Part shown: positions 17,916 through 27,194 of the stretch, piece after piece | How positions within the stretch are numbered: position 1 is the stretch's first letter | How the letters are laid out: each line of letters begins with the position of its first letter | NCBI RefSeq assembly: GCF_016909075.1 | Contig: NZ_JAFBFC010000001.1 | Span: 62,001 to 126,000, forward strand | DNA from: Priestia iocasae | GTDB taxonomy: Bacteria; Bacillota; Bacilli; Bacillales; Bacillaceae_H | DNA length: 64,000 nt | Direction of reading: 5' to 3' | The notes under the pieces: model-generated | What the model saw: the letters and a program-made list of their open reading frames with translations, nothing else | What the model was told of the DNA's origin: nothing | The model's database searches: none | Program-made: the position numbers and the translations under genes

Positions 17916-18947
17916 ATGAGAGCGAAGATCGCGATTAATGGTTTTGGGAGAATAGGAAGAATGGTATTTCGTAATGCCATCCAACAAAATAATTTAGAGG
18001 TTGTAGCGATTAATGCAAGCTATCCTGCAGAGACGCTAGCACACCTTATTAAATATGATTCAATTCACGGTAAATTTGAAGGGGAAGTTATTACAGGAGA
18101 TAATGAGCTTATTGTAAACGGGAAGAAAGTACGGTTAATCGATTCAAGAGATCCGTTGTTTTTACCTTGGAAAGAGTTAAACATTGATATCGTCATTGAG
18201 GCAACTGGTAAGTTTAATTCTCGTGACAAGGCGAAGCTACATTTAGAAGCTGGCGCTAAAAAGGTTGTTCTAACAGCTCCAGGAAAAGAAGAAGATATTA
18301 CGATTGTCATGGGAGTAAATGAACAAAACTTTAACGTATGTGAACATCAAATTATTTCGAATGCATCTTGTACGACTAACTGTCTAGCTCCAGTGGTAAA
18401 AGTATTAGATGAAGCATTTGAAATTGAAAATGGATTAATGACAACTGTTCATGCTTACACAAATGATCAAAAAAATATTGATAATCCACATAAAGATTTA
18501 AGGCGTGCACGCGCATGTGGACAATCAATTATTCCAACTACAACAGGAGCAGCTAAAGCTTTAGCTTTAGTATTGCCTCATTTAAAGGGTAAGTTACATG
18601 GAATGGCATTACGTGTACCAACACCCAATGTATCACTAGTTGATTTAGTGGTAGACGTTAAAAAAGATGTCACAATCGATGAGGTCAATGAAGTATTCTT
18701 AAAAGCTTCACAGGGAGCGTTAAAAGGCATTCTTGACTTTACATTAGAGCCTTTAGTGTCAATCGATTTTAATACAAATTCAAATTCGGCTATTATAGAT
18801 GGATTGTCAACGATGGTGATGGGTGATCGGAAAATAAAAGTGTTAGCTTGGTACGATAATGAGTGGGGGTATTCAACTCGAGTAGTTGACTTAGTACAAT
18901 ACATTGCTACTGAGATGTTTAAAAAAAATGAAATGAAAGTAGGATGA
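17916..18947 (+). CDS. gapB: Glyceraldehyde-3-phosphate dehydrogenase, gluconeogenic (GapB type)
   Basis: 343 residues. NINGFGRIGR-type opening (AINGFGRIGRMVFRNA), catalytic Cys152 in SNASCTTNCLAP and the LRVPTPNVSLVDL block define the family. After the second strand the sequence reads AINASYP rather than the AIND of NAD-dependent glycolytic GapA. This favours NADP use and the gluconeogenic direction, as for B. subtilis GapB. The ATG at 17916 is chosen over 17910 because GAGAGGGG is seven bases upstream of it. The operator described just upstream suggests shut-off during glycolysis. speD follows after a terminator and its own promoter. Confidence 0.93.
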   Translation: MRAKIAINGFGRIGRMVFRNAIQQNNLEVVAINASYPAETLAHLIKYDSIHGKFEGEVITGDNELIVNGKKVRLIDSRDPLFLPWKELNIDIVIEATGKFNSRDKAKLHLEAGAKKVVLTAPGKEEDITIVMGVNEQNFNVCEHQIISNASCTTNCLAPVVKVLDEAFEIENGLMTTVHAYTNDQKNIDNPHKDLRRARACGQSIIPTTTGAAKALALVLPHLKGKLHGMALRVPTPNVSLVDLVVDVKKDVTIDEVNEVFLKASQGALKGILDFTLEPLVSIDFNTNSNSAIIDGLSTMVMGDRKIKVLAWYDNEWGYSTRVVDLVQYIATEMFKKNEMKVG

Positions 18948-18979
18948 AAAAACGAGAGTAACATCTCGTTTTTTCTTTT
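18947..18979 (+). terminator. Intrinsic terminator of gapB
   Basis: AAAAAACGAGA, a six-base loop, TCTCGTTTTTT, then CTTTTT. It begins at the stop codon. The stretch 18980-19168 shows nothing recognisable. Confidence 0.9.
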
Positions 18980-19168
18980 TATGGTAGATACTGATGGCTT
19001 GTAATGTGAAAAAATTAACAAATTGTTTTAGTATTTATAAATAGGGTAAAAAGTAAACACATGGAGACAAGTTTCAAAGCTTGTAGAATAAGCATTTTTT
19101 ATTGCGGGAATGGTAAATAAATGGTTACTTTGAAAAAACTTTAGAAATAAAAAAACAAAAAACATATA

Positions 19169-19197
19169 TTGCAAAAAAAGTTTAAACAAAGTATACT
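19169..19197 (+). promoter_or_regulatory. Probable sigma-A promoter of speD
   Basis: TTGCAA, a 17-base spacer and TATACT. It starts a leader of about 150 bases. Confidence 0.75.
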
Positions 19198-19204
19198 ATG
19201 TTTC

Positions 19205-19338
19205 GTGAACTTCTTATATACCTTTCGGCTATGTAGCTACTTAAAGGGTTAGGACCTCTCTGGACTAACTTTCCCCCGTGGTAGTTCACATTCCATATGG
19301 CGAAAGAAATTCATGTTTAACGATTAAAAATTGTTAAA
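19205..19338 (+). ncRNA. Candidate structured 5' leader of speD
   Basis: GTGAACT (19205-19211) pairs with AGTTCAC (19283-19289). Inside, CCTTT (19221-19225) pairs with AAAGG (19243-19247), and GTTAG..CC (19248-19256) pairs with GG.CTAAC (19262-19269), giving a three-way-junction shape. A further hairpin TTTAACGATT/AATTGTTAAA (19316-19338) ends on the AAA that begins the ribosome-binding site. It matches no riboswitch class I know. The pairing is read by eye only. Confidence 0.5.
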
Positions 19339-19353
19339 GGGGGAAATACGAGT

Positions 19354-19734
19354 ATGGAAACTATGGGTCGTCACGTTATCTCAGAATTATGGGGTTGCGA
19401 TTTCGATAAGTTAAATGATATGGAATACATTGAAAAAACATTCGTTGATGCTGCACTAAAAACGGGTGCTGAGGTTCGCGAGGTAGCATTTCACAAATTT
19501 GCTCCTCAAGGAGTAAGTGGAGTTGTTATTATCTCTGAGTCACACTTAACAATTCACAGCTTCCCAGAGCATGGTTATGCAAGCATTGATGTTTATACTT
19601 GTGGTGAGTTAGATCCTACGATTGCTGCTGATTATATCGCAGAAGCGCTGAATGCACAAACTCGTGAAACAATTGAAGTTCCACGTGGTATGGGTCCTGT
19701 ACAAGTAAAGCCAGCGCAAGTAAAAGCACTTTAA
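19354..19734 (+). CDS. speD: S-adenosylmethionine decarboxylase proenzyme
   Basis: 126 residues, the size of the prokaryotic class 1B enzyme. It decarboxylates S-adenosylmethionine to supply aminopropyl groups for spermidine. The proenzyme cleaves itself at Glu62-Ser63 in [19 protein letters not shown]. Ser63 becomes the pyruvoyl group, and His68 and Cys83 (DVYTCGE) are the expected processing and catalytic residues. AAAGGGGG precedes the ATG. It sits downstream of gapB as in B. subtilis but has its own promoter and a long leader. A terminator follows it. Confidence 0.95.
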   Translation: METMGRHVISELWGCDFDKLNDMEYIEKTFVDAALKTGAEVREVAFHKFAPQGVSGVVIISESHLTIHSFPEHGYASIDVYTCGELDPTIAADYIAEALNAQTRETIEVPRGMGPVQVKPAQVKAL

Positions 19735-19761
19735 TAACGAATTTGAAATCGGAACTAAGAT

Positions 19762-19789
19762 AAGAGGTGTATATCATGCACCTCTTTTT
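19762..19789 (+). terminator. Intrinsic terminator of speD
   Basis: AAGAGGTG, a nine-base loop, CACCTCTT and T. Confidence 0.88.
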
Positions 19790-19814
19790 ATTATAGGTAA
19801 AAGGAGTTGCACAA

Positions 19815-20219
19815 ATGGGGGCATTACAATCACTTAAGCAAGCGTTCTCAAATCATACAGAAACAAATGATCATCACCATGATCCGAATTTGAGAAGTCA
19901 CTATTATAAAACAACAGCTCCAAATGGATTCAAAACAGTGAAAGAGATGGTTGAGAAGATTGAGGGCTTTCACATTTTAGCGGCTTACGAAGACCGTGGA
20001 GAAATTAGTGTCAATATCAAAAAAGGTCGGAAGGCATTTATGGTAATTACAGTCATTTCGTTACGACCATTTGAAACAGCCGTTGATTTGTCTGTTACAA
20101 CAGAAACGAAGGTATTACCTTTTGATTTTGGGTACAGTAAGCAACTTGTAAAAGCAATGTATGAACAGCTAGATAAAAAGCTCGTTTTAGTGAGACAAGG
20201 CTCTACGTCTGTGAAATAG
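19815..20219 (+). CDS. Conserved cytosolic protein of unknown function
   Basis: 134 residues, no signal peptide or membrane span. I do not recognise a named domain. The N-terminal region is His-rich (NHTETNDHHHDPNLRSHYY, about 15-33). It is followed by a mixed alpha/beta part with basic KKGRKAFMVITVISLRPFETAVDLSVTTE and an Arg/Lys-rich C-terminus. The His cluster may bind metal, but no catalytic motif supports this. AAAGGAGTTG lies before the ATG. It is a single gene flanked by terminators on both sides, between speD and nrdR. The frame, ribosome-binding site and codon use look genuine. Confidence 0.75.
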   Translation: MGALQSLKQAFSNHTETNDHHHDPNLRSHYYKTTAPNGFKTVKEMVEKIEGFHILAAYEDRGEISVNIKKGRKAFMVITVISLRPFETAVDLSVTTETKVLPFDFGYSKQLVKAMYEQLDKKLVLVRQGSTSVK

Positions 20220-20290
20220 TTAAATTAAATCAGAAAATACTGTTCATTCCCTTGTATTTATGCATCATTTTCTATAAGATGAAAGAAAGC

Positions 20291-20317
20291 AAAACTTCCT
20301 TTTCGGGAAGTTTTTTT
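20291..20317 (+). terminator. Intrinsic terminator after the unknown gene
   Basis: AACTTCC, a short loop, GGGAAGTT and seven T. Confidence 0.9.
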
Positions 20318-20446
20318 ATCACGGAAATAAAATGGTTTGTCATTGTTATGGACCATTTTGAACAAAGTGAATATTTATCAATAGGAGTCTTACCTGTTGA
20401 GTTAAAATAAAATCAAAAGAAAATGTGTATTAATGGAGCTGAGAAG

Positions 20447-20908
20447 ATGAAGTGTCCATCGTGTCAATTTAATGGAACGAGAGTATTAGATTCAAGGCCC
20501 GTTGAAGAAGGGCGTTCAATTAGAAGAAGACGAGAGTGCGAAGAGTGTCATTATCGCTTTACAACATTTGAAAAAGTAGAAGAGCTTCCTCTTATTGTGG
20601 TAAAAAAAGACGGAGCGAGAGAAGAATTCAGTAAGGAAAAAGTATTAAGAGGATTAATTAAAGCGTGTGAAAAGAGACCGGTGAGTTTAAAGCAGCTAGA
20701 AGATACAGTCATGGATGTTGAGAGAGAACTACGTAGCCAAGGAACGTCTGAAATTCAATCAGAGGTTGTAGGCGAAATGGTCATGGAGCGCTTAGCTTTA
20801 ATTGATGAAGTCTCTTATGTTCGATTTGCATCTGTTTATCGACAGTTTAAAGATGTAAATGTCTTTATTGAAGAGTTAAGGGAATTAATAAAAAAAGAGC
20901 GGTTATAA
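20447..20908 (+). CDS. nrdR: Transcriptional repressor NrdR
   Basis: 153 residues. The zinc ribbon at the N-terminus has Cys3, Cys6, Cys31 and Cys34 (MKCPSC...RRECEEC) with the [19 protein letters not shown]-contact region. An ATP-cone domain (about 48-138) starts [19 protein letters not shown]. NrdR senses ATP/dATP and represses ribonucleotide reductase genes by binding NrdR boxes. The ATG at 20447 is chosen over the in-frame ATG at 20423 because it puts MKCPSC first, as in the whole family, and GGAG lies nine bases upstream. dnaB and dnaI follow, as in B. subtilis. Confidence 0.96.
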   Translation: MKCPSCQFNGTRVLDSRPVEEGRSIRRRRECEECHYRFTTFEKVEELPLIVVKKDGAREEFSKEKVLRGLIKACEKRPVSLKQLEDTVMDVERELRSQGTSEIQSEVVGEMVMERLALIDEVSYVRFASVYRQFKDVNVFIEELRELIKKERL

Positions 20909-20943
20909 AAGAGCGTATAAAGGTTCCTTTAGGCTCTTTTTTT
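20907..20943 (+). terminator. Intrinsic terminator of nrdR
   Basis: AAAAGAGC/GCTCTTTT outer stem with an inner TAAAGG/CCTTTA stem, followed by T. Confidence 0.9.
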
Positions 20944-21017
20944 GCACTTTCGGGGTTTTTACAGCAAAATTAATACATAATGAATTTAAAACGAATAGTA
21001 GGTAGGGTTAAAATAAA

Positions 21018-22442
21018 ATGACAGAGCAACATTGGAAAGAACTAATACCAGTTGATCGCTATGTTGTACGAGCGAGCGCTATTCTTCAAGATTATGATCG
21101 AAGAATTTTGACGATGCTTTATCAACCGCTAATAGGATCACTTTCTTTCAGTTTATATATGACATTATGGAGCAGTTTAAATGAAGACCGATTATGGGGG
21201 AAAGAAGTGACGCATCATCATTTAATGGCTATGATGCAAATGAATTTACCGCAAATCCATCGTGAACGTTTGAAGCTAGAAGGGATAGGGTTATTAAAGA
21301 CCTATGTGAAAAAACAGGATGAAGATCGTGTTTTTATTTATGAGTTAGTCCCGCCATTAACTCCTCGTCAATTCTTCAATGATGGTGTGTTAAATGTGTA
21401 TTTATATAATCGATTAGGAAAAAATGTGTTTCAGAAAATAAAACAGTATTTTTCAGAAGAAGCTATTCATCATGAGGAGTTTAAAGATATTACACGACCA
21501 TTTAATGAAGTATATCAATCGGTTCATGCAAATGAGTTGGCAATTAACTTTCAAGGTGAAGCCAAACATGATTTAATAGAAACACAAGGGTATGAATACA
21601 TTGATTCCTCTCATGAGACAAGCTTTAGTATCTCTGGGGATACATTCAATTTTGATTTGTTTCATGCAGGACTTAGTGAAGCGATGATTTCTAAAAAGGC
21701 CATTACACCGAAAGTAAAGGCTGCTATTCAAAAATTAGCCTTCTTATATCATATTGATCCGTTACAGATGAAAAATATTGTGATTAGTGCAGTGGATGAA
21801 TTCGATCAAGTTGATATTGAACAGCTACGAAAAGCAGCTCGTGATTTTTATCAATTTGAACATGGTGATTCATTACCTAGTTTGAGTGAAAAAGTTCAGC
21901 CGCCTTTATTGAGGACAATGGAAAATAAACAGCCAACTTCACAAGAAGAGCAGCTTATTAAGCATCTTGAAGTGATTTCGCCTAGACAGCTACTTATTGA
22001 AATATCAGGAGGAGCTGAGCCAACAAAATCAGATTTACAAATGATTGAAGACATTCTGTTTCAGCAAAAATTATCTCCAGGTGTTGTCAATGTACTCATT
22101 CATTACGTGTTACTTAGAACGGATATGAAGCTGTCCAAAGCTTATGTAGAAAAAATTGCTGGACATTGGGCAAGAAAAAATATAAAGACTGTTCAAGAAG
22201 CAATGAAACTGGCAAAGAGTGAGCATAAGGATTATCAAAACTGGGCTGAAAACAAGCAGCAAAAAACAACTTCTAAGAAGATTGTTCGAAAAGAAATGGT
22301 TCCAGATTGGTTAAAGCAGGAGTCGGAGGAGCAAGAAGTGAAGAAACCTGCTGCATCTCAAACATTTGAAGAAGAGAAGAGAAAATTAAAACAAGAGCTT
22401 GAGCAATTAGACCAAGACTTGAAGAAAAAGCGTCAAGAGTAA
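21018..22442 (+). CDS. dnaB: Replication initiation and membrane-attachment protein DnaB (Bacillus type)
   Basis: 474 residues. This is the Firmicute primosome protein, not the helicase. With DnaD and DnaI it loads the DnaC helicase at oriC and at restart sites, and it helps attach the origin to the membrane. A winged-helix-like N-terminal region (about 1-130) precedes DnaD/DnaB-like helical domains. The late block contains VLIHYVLLRTDMKLSKAYVEKIAGHWARKNIKTVQEA, which includes the YxxxIAxxWxxxxI-type DNA-binding signature. The C-terminus is charged (EEEKRKLKQELEQLDQDLKKKRQE). dnaI follows. Confidence 0.94.
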   Translation: MTEQHWKELIPVDRYVVRASAILQDYDRRILTMLYQPLIGSLSFSLYMTLWSSLNEDRLWGKEVTHHHLMAMMQMNLPQIHRERLKLEGIGLLKTYVKKQDEDRVFIYELVPPLTPRQFFNDGVLNVYLYNRLGKNVFQKIKQYFSEEAIHHEEFKDITRPFNEVYQSVHANELAINFQGEAKHDLIETQGYEYIDSSHETSFSISGDTFNFDLFHAGLSEAMISKKAITPKVKAAIQKLAFLYHIDPLQMKNIVISAVDEFDQVDIEQLRKAARDFYQFEHGDSLPSLSEKVQPPLLRTMENKQPTSQEEQLIKHLEVISPRQLLIEISGGAEPTKSDLQMIEDILFQQKLSPGVVNVLIHYVLLRTDMKLSKAYVEKIAGHWARKNIKTVQEAMKLAKSEHKDYQNWAENKQQKTTSKKIVRKEMVPDWLKQESEEQEVKKPAASQTFEEEKRKLKQELEQLDQDLKKKRQE

Positions 22443-22540
22443 AAGGTTCATTTTATTCATTGTGTTGATTTAAAGAAGCACATACGATGCATTAGACTAA
22501 AAGCCAAGCGGTGATTAATAACCAGAAAGAGGTGAGATAG

Positions 22541-23473
22541 TTGAAGCCTATTAATGACTCTTTAGATAAGTTAGTCCAAAATAAAGGGTTTAAAGAACGC
22601 TATGAAGAGTTAAAGAAACAAGTGCTTAGTGATGAGGGAGTTCGTGCATTTATTCAAGAACATCGATCAATGTTAGATGAACAAATGGTCAATCGAGGTC
22701 TTGTAAAGCTAAATGAATATAAAGGTCAAAGTAAGCAATGTGAAAACTGTCCATCTCTAAATGGCTGTGTCAATATGATCAAAGGGTATCAGCCTCAATT
22801 AGTGTTAGAAGGTAAGGGTATTGAAATTCAATACGAGCGCTGCCCGCGAAAAATACGTGAAGATCAGCGAAAAGAACATGAATCGTTTATTCGTTGTTTA
22901 TATGTACCGAAAGATATTTTAGAAGCCTCAATGGTGGGGGTTGAAATTGAAGAGGGACGATTTGAAGCGATTAAGCTAGCACGTGATTTCGTTCGTGAAT
23001 ATGAACCGAATAAAAAAATAAAAGCTCTCTATTTACACGGGCCTTTTGGTGTTGGTAAAACGTATATACTAGGTGCAATTGCAAATGCACTAGCGGAGAA
23101 GAAAATTCAGTCTACAATTATTTATGTACCTGAATTTCTAAGAGAATTAAAAGGTTCCTTTCAAGATCAAAGTTTCAATCAAAAAATTGAGTTTATTAAA
23201 AATGCACCTGTGTTGATGTTAGATGATATTGGAGCTGAAGGTGTAACTAGTTGGATGAGAGACGATGTATTAGGAACAATCTTACAGTTCCGTATGTTAG
23301 AGAATTTACCAACTTTCTTCTCATCAAATTTAAATTTTAAACAGTTACAACATCATTTTACGTATACACAACGTGGTGAACAAGAAGAGATTAAAGCGGC
23401 ACGTATCATGGAACGAATTAAGTCATTAGCACGTTCTGTGGAAGTAATTGGTGACAATAAACGTAATCTATGA
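22541..23473 (+). CDS. dnaI: Primosomal helicase loader DnaI
   Basis: 310 residues. The N-terminal domain carries a zinc site with Cys67, Cys70, Cys76 and Cys101. It holds the DnaC helicase. The C-terminal AAA+ domain has Walker A HGPFGVGKTY (about 166-175), Walker B VLMLDDIGAE, sensor 1 FFSSNLN and a late arginine-rich ARIMERIKSLAR stretch. TTG is the start, with AGAGGTGAG about seven bases upstream and KPINDSL matching homologues. The gap to dnaB is about 100 bases. A terminator begins at its stop codon. Confidence 0.95.
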   Translation: MKPINDSLDKLVQNKGFKERYEELKKQVLSDEGVRAFIQEHRSMLDEQMVNRGLVKLNEYKGQSKQCENCPSLNGCVNMIKGYQPQLVLEGKGIEIQYERCPRKIREDQRKEHESFIRCLYVPKDILEASMVGVEIEEGRFEAIKLARDFVREYEPNKKIKALYLHGPFGVGKTYILGAIANALAEKKIQSTIIYVPEFLRELKGSFQDQSFNQKIEFIKNAPVLMLDDIGAEGVTSWMRDDVLGTILQFRMLENLPTFFSSNLNFKQLQHHFTYTQRGEQEEIKAARIMERIKSLARSVEVIGDNKRNL

Positions 23474-23518
23474 GGAAGTCATTTTACTTTTCAAGTAATG
23501 ACTTGCTCATTTTTTTTC
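23472..23518 (+). terminator. Intrinsic terminator of dnaI
   Basis: AAGTCA..TTACTT and AAGTAA.TGACTT pair around a TTC loop, then eight T follow shortly after. Confidence 0.85.
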
Positions 23519-23566
23519 ATTATCTCCCATATACATGAATTAAGCGTGTCCAAAGGGGGGATATGA

Positions 23567-24445
23567 TTGATCAACATTTCATTTCAATATTCAAATGACG
23601 CATTAAGAATATATGAGTTAATTTGCGCAGAAAGCAGCGCTTTATCATATAATCCTCAATCTATTGAGGTTGTGGGTCATAAGGTTTTAATTAAATATGT
23701 CTTAAGAGATTGTGATTATGTGCTTGAGCAAATCGTCATCCCAGCATTAACAAAGTTTGTTCTTCTTTATAAAGAAAGCGAGTTGCTTATGACGATTTTG
23801 CAAGATAGGTTCTTTTATTGTGAAGTAGATGAACAAGTACACATTTTACAGATGGTACAATCAATTATAGAAGGAGAACGTGAAGATATTCCTCAACAAA
23901 CGTTTAATGATTCTAAAGAACAATTAGTTAAAGAAGCATTAACTAATTTTATGAAGGATGGTCTTACGTTTACCTTTGAATCGTTTTTACAATTTCGATT
24001 AAAAGAATACATGGAACGTCTTGTCTATTATATCGGAATTGGAATTGATGAATATAAGCTTGAACAAGAGTACCAAGTATTTGTGAATCAATTAAGAATG
24101 CTCATTCAAGAGTCCAAAACAAATGTGCCGTCTGTACATGTTTTTCATCATGGTGAAGATGAATTTGCTTTCTACAATGACCAATTTAACGAGCTAACAG
24201 AGGAACAAAGGCAGCATTTCTCAGAGATGTTTTTTCAACAGCACCGTACGATATACATAGATAAACAAGTTGTAGCTCCATTGCTTCAAATGTCTCCTCT
24301 AAAAATTCATATCTACACGAGTTCGTCTGAGAATAGTTTGATTCAGACCTTGCAAAATATTTTTGAAGAGCGCATCGAAATTGCCCATACGAACCTGTTT
24401 TTCGAAGTGCAATCGTTCAATCTACAACAAGAGGTTGATTTCTAA
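23567..24445 (+). CDS. ytxC: Putative sporulation protein YtxC
   Basis: 292 residues with no membrane span. It belongs to the YtxC family, which B. subtilis annotation lists as a putative sporulation protein of unknown activity. It is rich in Glu and Gln and predicted helical. The middle block GLTFTFESFLQFRLKEYMERLVYYIGIGIDEYKLEQEYQ is the family core. TTG is the start, with AAAGGGGGG seven bases upstream; a nearby ATG at 23563 is out of frame. It lies between dnaI and thrS as in B. subtilis. It may have its own promoter, as the dnaI terminator precedes it. Confidence 0.85.
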   Translation: MINISFQYSNDALRIYELICAESSALSYNPQSIEVVGHKVLIKYVLRDCDYVLEQIVIPALTKFVLLYKESELLMTILQDRFFYCEVDEQVHILQMVQSIIEGEREDIPQQTFNDSKEQLVKEALTNFMKDGLTFTFESFLQFRLKEYMERLVYYIGIGIDEYKLEQEYQVFVNQLRMLIQESKTNVPSVHVFHHGEDEFAFYNDQFNELTEEQRQHFSEMFFQQHRTIYIDKQVVAPLLQMSPLKIHIYTSSSENSLIQTLQNIFEERIEIAHTNLFFEVQSFNLQQEVDF

Positions 24446-24519
24446 TTCTAAAATGCATATAATAAATTCAGATTGTTACAAAACGTCATAAAATGTAAAA
24501 AGTTATGATGAGGACATGA

Positions 24520-24792
24520 ATATATTTCTACGGTTCACAGAGAGGGAAATCGAGGCTGCAAATTTCCTAACACGATTAATATATTTACCACCTTTAAACT
24601 TCAGTAATGAACAAATGATATATTTCATTAGTTACTGACGGTCTTTCCGTTATCAAGCCCAGAGATGTTTAGCGTATGTGTTCGTTCAATACATATTTGT
24701 AGAGACGATGAGTGATTACATAGGTTGAACTAAAAAAAGGGTGGTACCACGTGTATACACAACTCGTCCCTTATTTAGGGATGGGTTTTTTT
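24520..24792 (+). promoter_or_regulatory. T-box leader of thrS
   Basis: The T-box sequence AGGGTGGTACCACG is at 24738-24751. The terminator follows with arms CTCGTCCCT and AGGGATGGG (24764-24785) and seven T. Upstream are AGAGAGGG near the base of stem I and a stretch with several possible stem-loops. A threonine ACC triplet followed by A lies at 24587-24590 and is a candidate specifier, not proved. Uncharged tRNA-Thr is expected to allow readthrough. Confidence 0.92.
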
Positions 24793-24828
24793 GTGTTTAT
24801 TCCCATTATTTATAAGGAGTTGAATAGA

Positions 24829-26760
24829 ATGTCTGACGTAGTAAAAATGACATTTCCAGACGGAGCAGTAAAGGAATTTCCAAAAGGAACAACAACAGAA
24901 GAAATTGCAGGCTCAATTAGCCCTGGTTTAAAAAAGAAATCAATTGCTGGTAAAGTAAACGGTGAGTTAGTGGACTTACGTACATCAATTGAAGAAGACG
25001 GAACAATTGAAATTGTGACGCAAGATTCGGCGGATGCACTTGAAGTGATGCGCCACAGTACAGCACATTTAATGGCACAAGCGATTAAGCGTTTATACAA
25101 AAATGTGAAATTAGGTGTAGGCCCAGTTATTGAAAATGGCTTCTACTATGATATTGATATGGAAGAGTCATTAACACCTGAAGATTTACCGAAAATTGAA
25201 AAAGAAATGAAAAAGATCGTAAACGAGAACATTGAGATTGTTCGTAAAGAAGTGCCTCGTGAAGATGCAATTAAATTATATGAAGAAGTTGGCGATAACT
25301 TAAAGTTAGAGCTAATTGAAGCGATTCCTGCTGGAGAAGCAGTATCAATCTATGAGCAAGGTGAATTTTTCGACTTATGTCGAGGTGTGCATGTCCCGTC
25401 TACAGGTAAAATTAAAGAATTTAAATTATTAAGCATTGCAGGTGCTTACTGGCGTGGAGATAGCAAGAATAAAATGCTTCAACGTATTTACGGAACAGCT
25501 TTCTTCAAAAAAGCTGAATTGGACGAGCATTTACGTCTTTTAGAAGAAGCAAAAGAGCGTGACCATCGTAAATTAGGGAAAGAACTTAACCTATTTACTA
25601 ATTCTCAAAAAGTAGGACAAGGTCTACCTTTATGGCTACCAAAAGGTGCGACAATTCGTCGTGTAATTGAGCGCTATATTGTAGACAAAGAAGAGCGTTT
25701 AGGTTATCAACATGTGTACACGCCTGTTCTTGGTAGTGTAGATTTATACAAAACATCTGGACATTGGGATCACTATCAAGATGGCATGTTTCCAGCAATG
25801 GAAATGGATAATGAACAGCTTGTTCTTCGTCCTATGAACTGTCCACATCATATGATGGTGTATAAAAATGATATCCATAGTTATCGTGAATTACCAATTC
25901 GTATTGCCGAGCTTGGTACAATGCATCGTTATGAAATGTCTGGTGCATTATCAGGGTTACAGCGTGTTCGCGGTATGACACTAAATGATGCTCACATTTT
26001 TGTACGTCCAGATCAAATTAAAGAAGAGTTTATTCGCGTAGTTCGCTTAGTACTTGATGTCTACAAAGATTTCGGTTTAGATGATTATTCATTCCGTCTT
26101 TCTTACCGTGATCCTGAAGATACAGAGAAGTATTATGATGATGATGAGATGTGGGAAAAAGCACAAGCGATGTTAAAAGAAGCGATGGATGACATGGGCT
26201 TAGATTATTATGAAGCAGAAGGTGAAGCAGCATTCTACGGTCCAAAGCTTGATGTTCAAGTGAAAACGGCGTTAGGAAAAGATGAAACACTTTCTACTGT
26301 TCAACTAGACTTCTTATTGCCTGAGCGATTTGATTTAACATATGTAGGAGAAGATGGGAAGCAACATCGTCCGGTTGTTATTCACCGCGGGGTTGTATCA
26401 ACAATGGAGCGTTTCGTTGCGTTCTTGATTGAAGAATACAAAGGGGCATTCCCAACATGGTTAGCGCCAACTCAAGTACAAGTGATTCCAGTTTCTTCTG
26501 ATGTACATCTAGAGTATGCAAAGAAAGTGCAAGAACAGCTGCAGCTAGAAGGCTTCCGCGTTGAGCTAGATGACCGCAACGAAAAGATGGGCTATAAAAT
26601 TCGTGAAGCTCAAATGCAAAAAACACCATATATGCTGGTTGTAGGAGATAAAGAAGTGGAAGAACAAGCAGTAAACGTGCGTAAATATGGTGAGCAAAAG
26701 TCAGAAACAATTGAATTTGAAGCATTTCTTAGCAACTTAAAAGGCGAAGTGAAGCGCTAA
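24829..26760 (+). CDS. thrS: Threonyl-tRNA synthetase
   Basis: 643 residues, identical in length to B. subtilis ThrS. It has an N-terminal TGS domain (about 1-64), the editing/SAD domain with [10 protein letters not shown] and [12 protein letters not shown], the class II catalytic core (about 240-535), and the C-terminal anticodon-binding domain. The core has [12 protein letters not shown] with the zinc Cys-His ligands, and the [18 protein letters not shown] motif 2 region. The ATG at 24829 is chosen because AAGGAG is upstream. A longer frame beginning at 24751 would run through the T-box terminator. It is controlled by that leader. Confidence 0.97.
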   Translation: MSDVVKMTFPDGAVKEFPKGTTTEEIAGSISPGLKKKSIAGKVNGELVDLRTSIEEDGTIEIVTQDSADALEVMRHSTAHLMAQAIKRLYKNVKLGVGPVIENGFYYDIDMEESLTPEDLPKIEKEMKKIVNENIEIVRKEVPREDAIKLYEEVGDNLKLELIEAIPAGEAVSIYEQGEFFDLCRGVHVPSTGKIKEFKLLSIAGAYWRGDSKNKMLQRIYGTAFFKKAELDEHLRLLEEAKERDHRKLGKELNLFTNSQKVGQGLPLWLPKGATIRRVIERYIVDKEERLGYQHVYTPVLGSVDLYKTSGHWDHYQDGMFPAMEMDNEQLVLRPMNCPHHMMVYKNDIHSYRELPIRIAELGTMHRYEMSGALSGLQRVRGMTLNDAHIFVRPDQIKEEFIRVVRLVLDVYKDFGLDDYSFRLSYRDPEDTEKYYDDDEMWEKAQAMLKEAMDDMGLDYYEAEGEAAFYGPKLDVQVKTALGKDETLSTVQLDFLLPERFDLTYVGEDGKQHRPVVIHRGVVSTMERFVAFLIEEYKGAFPTWLAPTQVQVIPVSSDVHLEYAKKVQEQLQLEGFRVELDDRNEKMGYKIREAQMQKTPYMLVVGDKEVEEQAVNVRKYGEQKSETIEFEAFLSNLKGEVKR

Positions 26761-26940
26761 AATTACATGTTGTTCATTTGAGTAGATCCTACGTGCCTTT
26801 GTACCTGGAGTAGGAATCAATCTCTCTTCACTATCGCGAGTAACAAAGTTTGTAGCAACAGTATTTTTTAAAAAACTATTGCATAATGGTTTTTCATTTG
26901 ATACAATATTTTTTGTTGTGAAACAAAAGAAACCAAGTCA

Positions 26941-26969
26941 TTGACATTTGTCTTTGTTAATAATATAAT
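26941..26969 (+). promoter_or_regulatory. Consensus sigma-A promoter of infC-rpmI-rplT
   Basis: TTGACA, a 17-base spacer and TATAAT, all consensus bases. The preceding stretch 26761-26940 shows no gene or clear terminator. Confidence 0.85.
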
Positions 26970-26994
26970 AGCTTAAGTAATTGAATACTTGTTT

Positions 26995-27115
26995 GTGCAG
27001 AAGAAGGAGCACCCGCTTCTCACCTGATTGACGCTACAGCAGTTGGCAGGTTTAAATCGTATGATAACTTTAACGATAGAAGTGTGGGTGCAGTATGTGT
27101 GCTCACACTTTTTTG
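26995..27115 (+). ncRNA. L20-type autoregulatory leader with attenuator
   Basis: The leader has the block GGAGCACCCGCTTCTCACC near its start, as I remember from Bacillales L20 leaders. It ends in a 12-bp hairpin (AAGTGTGGGTGC at 27080-27091 with GTGCTCACACTT at 27099-27110) followed by six T. Ribosomal protein L20 binding is known to promote premature termination here in B. subtilis. Confidence 0.85.
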
Positions 27116-27194
27116 TTGGGTCTATATGCAAGCTGACTAATAAGCGTTTTGTCAAACGAGTTATTCGCTCATTAAACCTTGGAGGTGGCTACTT

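Noticed and set aside
18578-19021. 147-residue minus-strand frame over gapB
   Set aside because: Overlaps the conserved C-terminal part of gapB and its terminator; no start signals.
24751-24828. N-terminal extension of thrS
   Set aside because: It runs through the T-box terminator and is absent from ThrS proteins.
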